In this document: positions 44,608-55,319 of the stretch, one piece after another
Layout of the letters: the number at the start of each line of letters is the position of its first letter
Position numbering within the stretch: position 1 is the stretch's first letter
Source: Blastococcus saxobsidens
GTDB lineage: Bacteria; Actinomycetota; Actinomycetes; Mycobacteriales; Geodermatophilaceae
Direction: 5' to 3'
DNA: 64,000 nt
Assembly: GCF_010682065.1 (NCBI RefSeq)
Contig: NZ_JAAGWG010000004.1
Coordinates: 124,001-188,000 of the forward strand
Translations under genes and position numbers: made by a program
The notes under the pieces: generated by a model
Database searches by the model: none
Seen by the model: only the letters and a program-made list of their open reading frames with translations
Told to the model about the DNA's origin: nothing

Positions 44608-46028
44608 CGCCCGTCCTCGTAGGTGTCGCTGTTGGCCGGGCCCACCATCGTCTCCGCCTCGTGCCCGGGGACCGGCGGGATGGCGCGGAAGGTGCCGGTG
44701 TCGACCTTGTCGAAGGTGGAGTGCAGGTCCAGCTCGGCCTCGATGACGCGGGCCAGGCGGCGCACCCCCTCGCGGATCTGGTCGGGCTCGGGGTAGCAGT
44801 AGGACAGCCGCATGTACTCCTGGCCGTTGCCGTCGGCGAAGAAGCCGATGCCCGGCACGTAGGCCACGTGCGCGGCGACCGCGCGGGGCTGCATGAGCTT
44901 GGAGTCCAGCCCGTGCGGCAGCTTCAGCCACACGTAGAAGCCGCCCTCGGGCTTCGTCCAGGCGGTGCCGGCCGGCATGAGCGCGGCCAGCGACTCCAGC
45001 GTGGCGTCGCGCCGTTCCCGGTAGAGCTCGGTGAACGTCTTGATCTGCTCGCGCCACGGCTGGGTGTCCAGGTAGCGGGCCACGGCGTACTGGGTGAGCG
45101 ACGGCGGGCAGAGCACCTGTGCCTCCGTGGCCAGCACCAGCTTCTCCCGGACGGCGAGCGGGGCCAGGACCCAGCCCACGCGCAGCCCCGGGGAGAACGT
45201 CTTGGAGAACGAGCCGAGGTAGATGACCCGCTGGTTGTTGCGGGCCCGCAGGGCACGCATCGGCTCGTGCTCGAAGCCCAGCAGGCCGTAGGGGTTGTCC
45301 TCGATGACGAGCAGGTCGTACCGCTCGGCGAGGGCCATGATCGCCTCGCGCCGCGGCTCGGACAGCGTGACGCCGGCCGGGTTGTGGAAGTTGGGCACCG
45401 TGTAGAGGAACTTCACCCGGTCCCCGGCGGCGCGGCAGTCGATCAGCGCCTCCTCGAGCGCCTCGGGGATCAGCCCGTGGTCGTCCATCGCGACGTGCCG
45501 CACCCGCGCCTGGGCCGCCTGGAAGACACCGAGCGCGCCCACGTAGGACGGGCCCTCGGCGAGGATGACGTCACCGGGGTCGACGAAGACCCGGGTGACC
45601 AGGTCCAGCCCCTGCTGGGAGCCGACGGTGACGACGACCTCGCTCGGGGAGGCGTCGGTGATGCCCTCCAGGGCCATGACGTCGCAGATCCGCTCGCGCA
45701 GCCGCGGGTCACCCTGACCCGAGCCGTACTGCAGCGTCTGCGCGCCCATCCCCGACACCAGCTCGCCGATCATGGAGCCGACGGCGTCCAGCGGCAGCGC
45801 GGTGACCGCGGGCATGCCTCCCGCCAGCGAGACGACCTCCGGCCGGCTGACCACGGAGAAGAGCGCACGGATCTCGGAGGTCTTCATCCCGTGGGTGCGT
45901 GCTGCGTACCGGTCGGCCAGGGGGTCCAGCCGCGGATGGCGCGGGACGACGTGGGGATGCGCACCGGTGGTCAGGTGCGTCCCCGGCTGACCGGGACCGG
46001 CGGGCGAGCCGGGCGGGAGGGTGGCCAC
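44604..46028 (-). CDS. PLP-dependent aminotransferase (class I/II)
   Basis: 474 residues if GTG 46028 is used; the conserved part starts near MKTSEIRALFSVVSRPEVVS. PLP Lys in GSFSKTFSPGLRVGW; NFHNPAGVTLSEPRREAIM, EDNPYG and EGGFYVWLKLP are typical of the MocR/LysN-like 2-aminoadipate aminotransferase group. Substrate unknown. The start is weakly supported; a shorter form is possible. Coupled with the ATP-grasp gene downstream. Confidence 0.87.
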   Translation of the reverse strand: MATLPPGSPAGPGQPGTHLTTGAHPHVVPRHPRLDPLADRYAARTHGMKTSEIRALFSVVSRPEVVSLAGGMPAVTALPLDAVGSMIGELVSGMGAQTLQYGSGQGDPRLRERICDVMALEGITDASPSEVVVTVGSQQGLDLVTRVFVDPGDVILAEGPSYVGALGVFQAAQARVRHVAMDDHGLIPEALEEALIDCRAAGDRVKFLYTVPNFHNPAGVTLSEPRREAIMALAERYDLLVIEDNPYGLLGFEHEPMRALRARNNQRVIYLGSFSKTFSPGLRVGWVLAPLAVREKLVLATEAQVLCPPSLTQYAVARYLDTQPWREQIKTFTELYRERRDATLESLAALMPAGTAWTKPEGGFYVWLKLPHGLDSKLMQPRAVAAHVAYVPGIGFFADGNGQEYMRLSYCYPEPDQIREGVRRLARVIEAELDLHSTFDKVDTGTFRAIPPVPGHEAETMVGPANSDTYEDGR

Positions 46029-46100
46029 CTTGAGGAGTCTATGCCCGGCCACGGGGAGCCATGAGGGGACGTGAGCGGCCCCGCGAGAGGTGGGCAGCAC

Positions 46101-46144
46101 CGTCGTCCCGAGTGGGGCCCGGAGGGTCCCGCGCAGGGACGACG
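46101..46144. repeat. Intergenic inverted repeat related to 35364-35407
   Basis: Arms GTCGTCCC (46102-46109) and GGGACGAC (46136-46143) with core GAGTGGGGCCCGGAGGGTCC. It resembles the oriC-side tandem repeat, with compensating arm changes. The rest of 46029-46248 shows no gene. Confidence 0.55.
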
Positions 46145-46248
46145 CAACGGCTCACCGGCGCAGGGGAACGGCCGTTGGCCGCGGTGTCGTCCGGAGGACG
46201 ACGGTGTCATCGCGGTGCGGTCCGGAGGACCGCGATGTCACAGCCCGC

Positions 46249-47406
46249 TCAGGCGTGCGTGGGGAGCTGGAACGTGCCCGTCGGGGGATCGGCCTCGGCG
46301 GGTAGGTAGAGACGCTGCACGGCGGCCAGGACGGCGTGCGCGATGGCGCTGCGCACGCGGGCGTCCAGCAGCAGCAGCCGGTCGACCGGGTGCGAGAGGT
46401 AGCCGCAGTCCAGCCGCACGGCGGGCATGCGCGTCATGCGCAGCGCGTCCCACGTCTTGGGGTGCGAGCCGAGGTCGAGGAGGCCGGTGCGCGCCACCAC
46501 CTCGCGACGGACGAGCTGGGCGAACTCCTCCCCCACCGTCGAGGACGCGCCGGAGCCGGTGCCGTAGTAGTAGCTCGCGACCCCGCGCGCGTGCTCGGAG
46601 TCGTGCGCGTCCATGTGCAGCGAGATGAAGAGGTCGGCCCGGGCGTCGTTGGCGAACGCGGTCCGCTCGGCCGGCTCGGGGTTCTGCGACCGGCCCCGGG
46701 TGAGGTAGACGGTGGCCCCGGCCGCGGCCAGCCGGCCCTCGATCCGGGAGGCGAGGTCGAAGACGAGGTCGGACTCGGTCGTCTCCCCCTCGGTGAACCC
46801 GGTGTCGCTGCCGCCGTGCCCCGGGTCGACGACGATCCGGCGGCCGATCAGGTGCGGGCCGCTCTCCACGAAGGAGGCGCTCTGCCGCAGCAGCTGCGGT
46901 CGGCCGCCGGTGACCTTCCGGCCGAGCTGGCGCAGCGCGCGCAGCGTGGCGGGGCCGCAGGTGCCGTCGGAGGTCAGGCCGTAGTCGCGCTGGAACGCCC
47001 GCAGACCCGTCTCGGTCTCCGGGCCGAGGATCCCGTCCGCCCGGCCGGCGTCGTAGCCGAGCTCCAGCAGCCGCTCCTGCAGGTTGGTGACGTCGTCACC
47101 GCGCATGGGGCGCTCGGGGTCGTACCGCAGCAGCCGGTCACCGAGGGACCAGCGTGCCTCGCTCAGCGCCCGGTAGGTCTCCTCGCCGACCCGGCCGTCG
47201 ACGGACAGCCCACGCACCTGCTGGAAGTGGCGTACCGCGAGCTCGGTGGCGTCGTCGTACTCGGCGGAGTCCAGCGGCTGGTCGGCCCCGTCCAGGGACG
47301 TGTCCTGGGGCAGGAGCCCCAGGCTGCGCAGAGCGGCGTGGACGTCGGCCACCGCCGGTCCACGGTCTCCTCGCCTCAGGATCTGCATGCGGCTGTCGGT
47401 TCCCAT
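46249..47406 (-). CDS. cwlM: CwlM-like peptidoglycan protein
   Basis: 385 residues: two peptidoglycan-binding-type repeats (about 8-75: VADVHAALRSLGLL; 95-160: VTNLQERLLELGYDAGRADG) and an Amidase_3 domain (from about 185: RIVVDPGHGGSDTGF, FISLHMDAHDS). In M. tuberculosis CwlM (beside trxC) stimulates MurA rather than cleaving walls. Here two zinc His sites and Glu in TTESDL remain, but the last catalytic position reads LDCGYLSH, not the usual E-x-G. ATG 47406 is tentative. Confidence 0.85.
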   Translation of the reverse strand: MGTDSRMQILRRGDRGPAVADVHAALRSLGLLPQDTSLDGADQPLDSAEYDDATELAVRHFQQVRGLSVDGRVGEETYRALSEARWSLGDRLLRYDPERPMRGDDVTNLQERLLELGYDAGRADGILGPETETGLRAFQRDYGLTSDGTCGPATLRALRQLGRKVTGGRPQLLRQSASFVESGPHLIGRRIVVDPGHGGSDTGFTEGETTESDLVFDLASRIEGRLAAAGATVYLTRGRSQNPEPAERTAFANDARADLFISLHMDAHDSEHARGVASYYYGTGSGASSTVGEEFAQLVRREVVARTGLLDLGSHPKTWDALRMTRMPAVRLDCGYLSHPVDRLLLLDARVRSAIAHAVLAAVQRLYLPAEADPPTGTFQLPTHA

Positions 47407-47480
47407 CGTGTCACCGATTGTGGTCCCTCGGACCCGGAGCGGCCCACCCGGGGCCGGAACACTCCCCCGGTCACGACGAA

Positions 47481-47511
47481 GGCCCCACTCGTCCGGTGGA
47501 CGGGTGGGGCC
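47481..47511 (-). terminator. Terminator after trxA
   Basis: Stem GGCCCCAC/GTGGGGCC plus inner CGTCC/GGACG with loop GGT. Downstream of trxA on the minus strand. Confidence 0.8.
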
Positions 47512-47563
47512 TCGGTCGTACGGAGCGTCACCGTCATCCCCTACCGGGGACGATTCCCCTGGC

Positions 47564-47890
47564 TCAGAGGTAGTCGGCGAGGTCGTTGAGGATGGCGCCC
47601 TTCGGCTTCGCGCCGATGATGCTCTTCACCGGCTTTCCACCCTGGAACACCGTCATCGTGGGGATCGACATGACCTGGTAGTCACGCGCGATCTGCGGGT
47701 TCTCGTCGATGTTGAGCTTGGCGATGGTGAGCCTGTCGCCGTGCTCGGACGCGATCTCCTCCAGCACGGGGGCGACCATCTTGCACGGGCCGCACCACTC
47801 CGCCCAGAAGTCGACGAGCACGGGCTTGTCGCTGCCCAGCACGTCGTTGGCGAAGCTGGCGTCGGTGACCGTCACGGTGTTGCCTGCCAT
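47564..47890 (-). CDS. trxA: Thioredoxin
   Basis: 108 residues, full-length classic thioredoxin with the active site WCGPC (FWAEWCGPCKMVAPVL) and cis-Pro in MSIPTMTVF. Reduced by the neighbouring thioredoxin reductase; transfers electrons to target disulfides. ATG 47890 follows GAGAGGGAG. Confidence 0.97.
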   Translation of the reverse strand: MAGNTVTVTDASFANDVLGSDKPVLVDFWAEWCGPCKMVAPVLEEIASEHGDRLTIAKLNIDENPQIARDYQVMSIPTMTVFQGGKPVKSIIGAKPKGAILNDLADYL

Positions 47891-47983
47891 GGTCGTTCTC
47901 CCTCTCGGTCGACTGGCTCGTCAGGGGTCCGGACGAGATTGCCTGCCCGGGACAACCGGCGCGCGGCGCCGGTTATGCCCGGA

Positions 47984-48946
47984 TCAGCGCTCGTCGAAGG
48001 TGTCGGCGAGCCACCGCTCGGCGTCGATGGCGGCAGCGGCACCGGTGCCGGCCGACGTGATCGCCTGGCGGTAGATGTGGTCGACGACGTCACCGCAGGC
48101 GAAGACGCCGTCGATGCTGGTGCGGGTGGTCGGGTGCTCCACCTGGATGTAGCCCTCCTCGTCCAGCTTCAGCTGGCCGGCGAAGAGCTCGCTGCGCGGG
48201 TCGTGCCCGATGGCGATGAAGAGGCCGCTGACCGGCACGGTCTCGGTCGTGCCGCTGCCGACGTCGGTCAGCTGGACGCCGGAGACGGTGCTGTCGCCGA
48301 GCACGTCGGTGACCTGCTTGCCCAGGGCCCAGCGGATCTTCTCGTTGTCCTGCGCCCGCTTGACCATGATCTTGGAGGCGCGCAGCTCCTCCCGCCGGTG
48401 GACGACGGTGACGCTCTTCGCGAAGCGGGTGAGGAAGGTGGCCTCCTCCATCGCGGAGTCACCACCACCGACCACGACGATGTCCTGGTCGCGGAAGAAG
48501 AACCCGTCGCAGGTGGCGCAGGCGGAGACGCCGCGTCCGAGCAGGCGCTGCTCGTTGTCCAGGCCGAGGTACCGGTACTTGGAGCCGGTGGCGACGATGA
48601 CGGCGTGCGCGCGGTGCACGGTGTCGCCGACCTTGACGATCTTCGGGTTCGCGGTGAGGTCGACCTCGGTCACGTCCGAGGGCACCAGCTCGGCGCCGAA
48701 CTTCTCGGCCTGGGTGCGCATGTCGTCCATGAGCTGCGGGCCCTGGATGCCCTCCGGGAAACCGGGGAAGTTCTCCACCCCGGTGGTGGTCATCAGCGCC
48801 CCGCCGAACTGCGAGCCCTCGAGCACCAGCGGGTGCAGGTTGGCCCGGGCCGCGTAGGTGGCGGCCGTGTAGCCGGCCGGCCCCGAGCCGATGATGATCA
48901 GGTCGCGGATGCCGTCGTGCTCGGCCGGGGGGATGACGGGGTTCAC
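47984..48946 (-). CDS. trxB: Thioredoxin reductase
   Basis: 320-residue FAD/NADPH enzyme. FAD site [18 protein letters not shown], redox pair in [14 protein letters not shown] site [16 protein letters not shown]-terminal [22 protein letters not shown] 48946 has GGAGGAG at 5-base spacing and matches the usual length; a longer reading to 49066 has no ribosome-binding site. Together with trxA it forms a complete system. Confidence 0.96.
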   Translation of the reverse strand: MNPVIPPAEHDGIRDLIIIGSGPAGYTAATYAARANLHPLVLEGSQFGGALMTTTGVENFPGFPEGIQGPQLMDDMRTQAEKFGAELVPSDVTEVDLTANPKIVKVGDTVHRAHAVIVATGSKYRYLGLDNEQRLLGRGVSACATCDGFFFRDQDIVVVGGGDSAMEEATFLTRFAKSVTVVHRREELRASKIMVKRAQDNEKIRWALGKQVTDVLGDSTVSGVQLTDVGSGTTETVPVSGLFIAIGHDPRSELFAGQLKLDEEGYIQVEHPTTRTSIDGVFACGDVVDHIYRQAITSAGTGAAAAIDAERWLADTFDER

Positions 48947-49075
48947 GATCTCCTCCGTTGTCACGGCGGGACCAGGCGTCGGGAAATCACTCACGGGCGG
49001 CACAACCAGGATGGTAGGGGCGGCATTCCGGACGTCGCCCGGCCGGGCCGCTCGGGGAACGGACATCCGGCGTCC

Positions 49076-50830
49076 TCAGCCGGCGGCGCGGACCTCGACC
49101 TCGGCGAGCTCCGCGGCAAAGCCGTCCCCGGCGTCCACCAGCCCGGTGATCCACACCAGCACGTAGCGCGCGGTCACCGGCTCGGCGAACTCGAGCTCCG
49201 TGCTGTCCCCGAGGGTGCCGTCGGCGGCGACGGTGAAGTCCTCCAGCGCCGTACCGGCGGCCTCGCCGGTGCGGATCTCCACCGTCGCGCCGTCCGAGGG
49301 AGAGGTGAGGGAGAGGCCGGAGAGCTGCTGGGCGTCCCCCAGGTCGTACAGGACCCCGACGCCCGGCTTCAAGTTGCCGAAGGCCGGGGAGCCCCGGTAG
49401 TTCAGCGTCGACCAGGCGGTCGCGGGGTCACCGTCGTAGGAGAGCGGGACCCGGCCGGTGTTCTCGGGCTCGCCGTCGCCGAAGGGGTCGAAGACGTCGG
49501 CCGCGGCGATGGCGGCGGCGGGACCGGCCTCGCCGGCCGGCTCCTCCTCGGTCCCGCCGGCGGGGGCGCTCGTCGACGGCGACGATGCCTGGTCGTCGTC
49601 GACGGAGCCGGCGACGGACAGCACGCTGGCGCCGAACCACCAGGCCAACGCGATCACCACGGCCAGCGCGAGCAGCGGGAGGCCGATGACCACCAGCCGG
49701 TGCCGCCGGGCGCCGTCCTCGTCGTCGTCGGAGTCGTAGCTGTCGTCGAACCCGTCGTCGGCGCGGTCGTCGTGCAGCACGCCGAAGGGCTCGTCGTCGT
49801 TCGTACCGACGGGTCGGCCCGCCGGGGGCGGCGGGGTGAGCCCGGAGCGGTCGAGGGAGCCGGCGGCCACGGTGTTCGCGCCGAGGGCGGCGGCGGACAC
49901 CGGCGGGCCCTGCGTCACCGGGCGCACCGGGGGCACGGGGGGCAGCGTGCCGGGTTCCAGCCGGACGGCGGCGTCGCCCTCGGGGCGCCGGTCGCGGGAC
50001 CAGCGCCGCCGGCCGCCGTCCTCGTCGCCGTCCCGGCCCCGGCCGGCCGACTGCGGTCCGGTGCGCGGGCGCTCGGCCAGCAGCGCGGCCATGGCGGCCA
50101 CGCTGGACAGCCGCTGGCCCGGCTCGGTGGAGCGGGCACGGCGGGCCAGGGCGATGAGGTCCGACGGGCCGGAGGCGTCGCGGGCGCCCGGGCCGACACC
50201 GGTCAGGCAGGCCTCGAGCAGCTCGCCCAGGGCCAGGATGTCGCCGTCGACGGTGCCCGCGGCCGCCGGCACGGCCCGCAGGCCCACCAGCCCGTTGGGC
50301 CGCAGCACCACGTTGTCCAGCGTCAGCCCGCCCACGGCGAGCCCCACCCGGTGGGCCTCGGCGACGCCCTCGGCCAGTCGGCGCACCATCAGCCGCACCT
50401 CCCGCTCGGGCATGGGGCCGGAGCGCAACCGGTAGGCCAGCGTCTCGCCGTCGATCCACTCGTTGACGACGTAGGCCGCGCCGCCGGGCGCCTGCGGGTC
50501 GCCGCTGCCCTCCGACGCGTCGTAGACCATCGCCAGCGCCGGGGTGGCCAGGCCGCCGGCGGTCAGCGCGCGGGTGATCCAGGCGTGCGCGGCCGGACCG
50601 GCGGGCGTGTGCACCCGGATCGCGACGTCGCGGTTGAGCACCCGGTCCTTCGCCCGCCAGCACTGGATGACGCCGGTCGGGGTGGTCTCGTCGGGGCCGA
50701 TCTGGTCCAGCGGGCGGTAACGGTCCGGGAGGCCGGTGGTCGTTGACGCCATCGACACTGTCGACTCCCTGTGCTGCTCCGGCCGCCGAGGCTGCTGCCC
50801 CGGCACGTCCGGCTCCGCGGGACGACTCAT
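49076..50830 (-). CDS. Membrane pseudokinase with C-terminal discoidin-like domain
   Basis: 584 residues. Residues 30-260 resemble a Ser/Thr kinase (IQCWRAKDRVLNRDVAIRVH for the Lys strand) but the HRDxK and DFG motifs are missing (VGGLTLDNVVLRPNGLVGL), so it should not phosphorylate. One membrane helix near 400-425, then an extracellular F5/8 type C-like domain. In mycobacteria the equivalent is fused to MurJ and recruits the FHA protein FhaA; here it is separate. ATG overlaps the murJ stop by 4 bases. Confidence 0.85.
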   Translation of the reverse strand: MSRPAEPDVPGQQPRRPEQHRESTVSMASTTTGLPDRYRPLDQIGPDETTPTGVIQCWRAKDRVLNRDVAIRVHTPAGPAAHAWITRALTAGGLATPALAMVYDASEGSGDPQAPGGAAYVVNEWIDGETLAYRLRSGPMPEREVRLMVRRLAEGVAEAHRVGLAVGGLTLDNVVLRPNGLVGLRAVPAAAGTVDGDILALGELLEACLTGVGPGARDASGPSDLIALARRARSTEPGQRLSSVAAMAALLAERPRTGPQSAGRGRDGDEDGGRRRWSRDRRPEGDAAVRLEPGTLPPVPPVRPVTQGPPVSAAALGANTVAAGSLDRSGLTPPPPAGRPVGTNDDEPFGVLHDDRADDGFDDSYDSDDDEDGARRHRLVVIGLPLLALAVVIALAWWFGASVLSVAGSVDDDQASSPSTSAPAGGTEEEPAGEAGPAAAIAAADVFDPFGDGEPENTGRVPLSYDGDPATAWSTLNYRGSPAFGNLKPGVGVLYDLGDAQQLSGLSLTSPSDGATVEIRTGEAAGTALEDFTVAADGTLGDSTELEFAEPVTARYVLVWITGLVDAGDGFAAELAEVEVRAAG

Positions 50831-52956
50831 GACCGACCCCGTCCCAGCCGGGCCCTGACCGCAGCCAGGGGCTCCCGGAGCTCCGGAACACGGGCCATCA
50901 CGAGTCCCACCACCGCGACGCCGCCGATGACCACGGTACCGACCAGCACCTGCAGGAGCGACCCTGCGGTGGACTGTCCGCCCAGGTCGGAGGTCACGAT
51001 CCGGACAAGCCAGCCGGCGAGGCCCGCCGCGAGGGCCACGAGGGCGACCCGGAGCACCGGGCCGAACGTCTCGCGGGTGCGCAGGCCGCCGAGCCGACGA
51101 CGCAGCGCGAGGTCGCCGATCACCCACCCCGCGACGTAGGTGATGCTCGTGGCCAGCATCAGGCCGGCCACCACGTGCTCGGGCTCGACGACCGCGGGGA
51201 CCAGCAGCAGCAGCGGCACCCGGACGGCCACCATGCCGACCTGGATGAGCGTGGGGGTGCGGGCGTCCTTCATGGCGTAGAAGACCCGCAGCTGCAGGAG
51301 GGTGATCGCCATCGGCAGCAGCCCGAAGGCCCCGACGGCGAGAGCGGCGCCGATCGCCTGCGCCTCGTCCACCGAGGTGTTGCCGCGGCCGAAGACCAGC
51401 ACGGCCAGCGGCGGGCCCAGCACGGTCAGGGCGGCCGTGACCGGCAGCAGGCCCAGGGCCGAGAGCCGGGTACCGAGCGAGAGGTCCTGGACCACGCCGT
51501 GGACGTCGGACCGGGAGGCCGCCCGGCTCATGCGGGGGACCAGCGCGGTCAGCAGCGCGACACCGATGATCCCGTACGGCATCTGGAACAGCAGGCTGGT
51601 GTAGGAGAACGCCGCCGGTCCCAGGCCTCCGGCGAGCGCGGCGTCGTTGGCGATGCGGGTGGCGACCAGCACGCCGATCTGACTCACCGCCACGTAGGCG
51701 ATCACCCACAGCCCCAGGGCGCCCGCCTCCCGCAGCCCGGTGTCCCGGAGACCCCACCGGGGCCGGAGGGGAACCCCGACCCGGCGCAGCGAGGGCACCA
51801 GCACGAGCGCCTGCACGGCGATGCCCAGCACCGTGCCGATCCCGAGCAGCCACACCAGGCCGGGAGCGATGGTCTCCGGCTCCAGCGAGCCGGGTCCGGC
51901 CGCGGCGAGGAAGACCAGGCCGGTGGCGATCACCACGACGTTGTTGAGCACCGGCGCCCAGGCCGGCGGCCCGAAGACGCCGCGGCTGTTGAGCACCGCC
52001 TGGGCGAAGGCGCCGAACCCGTAGAAGACGATCTCCACCAGCAGCATGCGGGCCAGCCAGTTGGCCAGCCGGTACTGCTCGGGATCCTCGTCGAGCCCGT
52101 ACAGCGCGGTCAGCAGGGGCGCGGCGAGCACGGCGACGACGGTCATGACGGTCAGGCCGGCCATGGCGACGGTCGCCAGCCGCTGGGCGTAGCCCACGCC
52201 GCCGTCCCGGTCGCGTTCCTGGGCATGGACGAGCAGCGGCACGATCACCGAGGTCAGGACGCCGCCGAGCAGCAGCTCGTAGATGATGTTCGGCAGCGTG
52301 TTGACGACGACGTAGGCGTTGGCCACCAGCCCGACGCCGAGGGCCGCGGCCAGGACCATCGTGCGGAGCAGGCCGGTGATCCGGGAGACGAGCGTGGCGA
52401 CCGCCATGGTCCCGGCGGCGCGCAGGATGCCCCCGCTGGCACCCGGGCTGCCCTCGCGCTGCTCGACGTCCTCGTCGGTGTCGGAGGCCGACCGCGGTAC
52501 CGGCGGCAGCACCGGCATGGGGAAGACCTGGGTCTCGTCCGCCGCCGGGACCCAGCGGTGCCGCAGCGGGGGCAGGGGCGGCAGCGGCGCGGCCGGACGG
52601 GGGGCGCGGCGCGGCGCGGCGGCGACCGGTGGCTCGCGCCGGGCCGGCGGCGGGGGCGGCGGCGTGGGCGGCGACGGCCGGCGGCGCGCCGCGCTCCCGG
52701 CCGGACGGCCGTCCGGGCCGACGGCGTGCTCGTCGACGTGCGGGTGCGCGGCGACGGCGGCATCCCGGGGCGGCGTCGCCAGGTACGGCGCCGGGGGCAG
52801 GCCGGGCGTGCCGTTGCGTCGCGGGGGCGCCGGCCGGGCCGGCGGCGGGGGAGGCATGCGGAGCACCCGGGGGCGGCGGTCCTCGTCGTGGGCGGGCGCG
52901 GCCGGGTCGGAACCCTCGGTCCCGGCCTGCTCGGAGGCGTCGGGTCGATCGCTCAC
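50827..52956 (-). CDS. murJ: Lipid II flippase MurJ with long N-terminal tail
   Basis: 709 residues. A Pro/Arg-rich cytoplasmic tail (1-175) precedes about 14 helices: GTMAVATLVSRITGLLRTMV starts the conserved core and RTPTLIQVGMVAVRVPLLLL is near the end. Moves lipid II across the membrane in peptidoglycan synthesis. GTG 52956 overlaps the stop of the upstream gene (GTGA). Confidence 0.93.
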   Translation of the reverse strand: MSDRPDASEQAGTEGSDPAAPAHDEDRRPRVLRMPPPPPARPAPPRRNGTPGLPPAPYLATPPRDAAVAAHPHVDEHAVGPDGRPAGSAARRRPSPPTPPPPPPARREPPVAAAPRRAPRPAAPLPPLPPLRHRWVPAADETQVFPMPVLPPVPRSASDTDEDVEQREGSPGASGGILRAAGTMAVATLVSRITGLLRTMVLAAALGVGLVANAYVVVNTLPNIIYELLLGGVLTSVIVPLLVHAQERDRDGGVGYAQRLATVAMAGLTVMTVVAVLAAPLLTALYGLDEDPEQYRLANWLARMLLVEIVFYGFGAFAQAVLNSRGVFGPPAWAPVLNNVVVIATGLVFLAAAGPGSLEPETIAPGLVWLLGIGTVLGIAVQALVLVPSLRRVGVPLRPRWGLRDTGLREAGALGLWVIAYVAVSQIGVLVATRIANDAALAGGLGPAAFSYTSLLFQMPYGIIGVALLTALVPRMSRAASRSDVHGVVQDLSLGTRLSALGLLPVTAALTVLGPPLAVLVFGRGNTSVDEAQAIGAALAVGAFGLLPMAITLLQLRVFYAMKDARTPTLIQVGMVAVRVPLLLLVPAVVEPEHVVAGLMLATSITYVAGWVIGDLALRRRLGGLRTRETFGPVLRVALVALAAGLAGWLVRIVTSDLGGQSTAGSLLQVLVGTVVIGGVAVVGLVMARVPELREPLAAVRARLGRGRS

Positions 52957-55319
52957 ACCGGGCTCCTGGTCGGGGGCACCGGCAGGCCGGTCACCGGACC
53001 CTCGGCCGGGGCGGCGGCCGCAGCACGGCGCCGCCGGACGAGGTTCACGAACCGGCGCAGGAAGAGCAGCCCGAGCAGCGAGGCGGCGCCGATGGTGATC
53101 GACAGCGAGATCGACCCGTAGGCGGTGCTCTTCACCTGCATGTCCACCAGCTGGCCCAACGGGCTGCCCGAGGGCGTCGTGACCCCGGCGGTGACGGCGA
53201 AGCCACCGGCCCGGCGGACCTCGGTGGGCACCTGCAGGGTGGTGCGCTGGCCCGGCGCGAGGGTCTGGGGACCGATGTCCCCGATGGACAGGCCACGGCT
53301 CCCGCGGGTGCGGACCTGCAGCAGCACCTGGACGGGGAAGGGGAGGGCGTTGTCGATGGTCAGCACCAGGGGGGCGTCGCTGGAGGCCAGCGTGTAGGTG
53401 CCGTCCGCCGGGGCGACGACGGTGATCCGCTGGCGCAGCCGGTCCATCCACGTCCGCACGGCCTCGGCGGAGTCGAGGTAGGCCGCCGGGTCACCTGTCC
53501 ACAGCACCGATGCGCTCCGGGCGATGGCGGCGTCGTGCTCCTGGAGCGCCACCCCCGCGTCGCCGACGACGGCACCGGCGAGATCGTTCCGGATGGCCAC
53601 CGCCTCGGCCAGGGCGGCGGTACCGGCCACGTCCAGGCGCTGCTCGTCGGGCGGGACGACCAGCTCCCCGGCGGGGGCGGGCGGCAGGTTCCCGAGCCCC
53701 TCCACGGTCTCGGCCCGCAGCCAGGGGAGTCCCACCGTGTCGGCCATCATCGCGCCGGCGCCCTCGACGCCGGCGACGACGTCCCGCGGCGGGGCGACCA
53801 GGACGGTGGGTTCCGCGGTCGGCGGGGTCTGCTGCGAGAGGGCCGCCAGCTCGGCGAGGTAGCGCTGCTCGGCCATCCGTGGGCCACCGGGGACGTCCTC
53901 GGCGGCCCCGACGACGGCGCTGAGGACCGGGTCGGCGACGAGGACGTCGAGCGGGCGGTCACCGAGGGGCACGGTGGTGTGCGCGACGGCGTCGGAGCCG
54001 TCGGCGCCCACCGCCGACCAGCCGTCGGAGAGCGCGTCGCCGCCCAGCACGACCCGGTCGATGCCGCCGTCGCGCAGGGTGTCGAGCGTGGCCGCCTCGA
54101 AGGAGCCGTCCGACGCCCAGGCGAGGTCGGTCGCGGGCGTGACGTCCAGCTCCTCGATCAGGATCTCGGCCCCGGCCCCGGTGGTGCGCGGCGGCTCCGC
54201 GGCGGGTGCCTCGCCGTCCCCCGTCGGCAGCGCGGGCTCCGGCGGTGCGCCCGGCGGGTCCTGGGCGGTGCCCTCGGGGGAGCCCGGGAGGCTGCGCGTG
54301 ACCACGGCCTGCATGCCCGTCGTCTGGAGGGTGTCGGCGTCCACGTCGCCGTAGGGCAGCGCCACCACGGGATGGCTGTCGGCCAGCGCGCGCAGCCGGT
54401 CCAGGTAGGCCACCGCCGCCTCGGTGCCGGTGCCGGCGTCCTCCTCGCCCGCGACGGCGTAGGGGCCCTCGGCCATGAGCGCCAGCGCCTCGACCAGCGC
54501 CGGGTCGATGGCGAGGGTGACCGGGAGCGAGGGGGTCGAGGCGGCGTCGCCCGGCCCGGAGTTCCGCGGCAGCCGCTCGATCACGGCCAGGGCGCGGTCG
54601 AGGCGCCCGCCCGCGGAGATCGACTCGGCCAGCTCGTCGTCGGCGAAGGCGCCGGAGGGCGCCCGGTGGGTGCGCTCGGAGAGCGGCCACAGCCAGGCCA
54701 CGGCCGTGCGGGCCGCGGGCTGCTCCGCCTGCCGCACCAGGAAGGTGGACAGCTCGCCCACGCGCTGCTCGTCGCCGGCGACGATGCCGTTGACGTTCAG
54801 CAGCGTCGGGTACACGCCGTCGCGGTCCAGCTGCAGGTCGTCCGACGGCACGGAGTAGGTGAACGGGATGGTGGCCCCGGGGGCGAGCTCCTCGGGGACC
54901 GTCGCGAACGGCCCGAGCAGGGCGGTGGCCGGATCGGGGTCCACCACGGCCTCGGCCAGTTGCGCCCTGTTGGTGCGCACGACGCCCCGCTGGAGGCGGA
55001 CCGACAGGTCGGTGATGGTCTCCGGGCCGGTGTTCGTGAGCGTCCCGGTCACGGTGATCAGTGATCCCGGGGTCACGATCCGCGGCTCGAACCGCGCGAC
55101 GTCGATGCGGACCGGCCGGTCGGCGCGGACCGCGTCGTCCGGGGAGCTGGGCGCCGCGAGGACCGGCGCGGCGTGCGCCGGGAGCACGGGGGGTGCGGTC
55201 AGCGCCAGCGTGCCGGCCAGCAGCGGGACGAGCGCGGCGGCCCGCCGGGCGGCACGCGTCCGGGCGGAGGCGTCGGCGGCGGGGCGGCCGCCGGCGCGGG
55301 CGGCAGCCGGCCGCGTCAC
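52953..55319 (-). CDS. DUF6049 secreted/membrane protein
   Basis: 788 residues: signal peptide (residues 1-50, [21 protein letters not shown]), a long extracellular region (Ig-like part about 70-150, then [18 protein letters not shown] and further folds), and one C-terminal membrane helix (about 730-755) with a basic tail (FVNLVRRRR). The gene always neighbours murJ in Actinobacteria as far as I know; function unknown, probably cell-envelope related. Stop and start overlap on both sides. Confidence 0.9.
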   Translation of the reverse strand: MTRPAAARAGGRPAADASARTRAARRAAALVPLLAGTLALTAPPVLPAHAAPVLAAPSSPDDAVRADRPVRIDVARFEPRIVTPGSLITVTGTLTNTGPETITDLSVRLQRGVVRTNRAQLAEAVVDPDPATALLGPFATVPEELAPGATIPFTYSVPSDDLQLDRDGVYPTLLNVNGIVAGDEQRVGELSTFLVRQAEQPAARTAVAWLWPLSERTHRAPSGAFADDELAESISAGGRLDRALAVIERLPRNSGPGDAASTPSLPVTLAIDPALVEALALMAEGPYAVAGEEDAGTGTEAAVAYLDRLRALADSHPVVALPYGDVDADTLQTTGMQAVVTRSLPGSPEGTAQDPPGAPPEPALPTGDGEAPAAEPPRTTGAGAEILIEELDVTPATDLAWASDGSFEAATLDTLRDGGIDRVVLGGDALSDGWSAVGADGSDAVAHTTVPLGDRPLDVLVADPVLSAVVGAAEDVPGGPRMAEQRYLAELAALSQQTPPTAEPTVLVAPPRDVVAGVEGAGAMMADTVGLPWLRAETVEGLGNLPPAPAGELVVPPDEQRLDVAGTAALAEAVAIRNDLAGAVVGDAGVALQEHDAAIARSASVLWTGDPAAYLDSAEAVRTWMDRLRQRITVVAPADGTYTLASSDAPLVLTIDNALPFPVQVLLQVRTRGSRGLSIGDIGPQTLAPGQRTTLQVPTEVRRAGGFAVTAGVTTPSGSPLGQLVDMQVKSTAYGSISLSITIGAASLLGLLFLRRFVNLVRRRRAAAAAPAEGPVTGLPVPPTRSPV

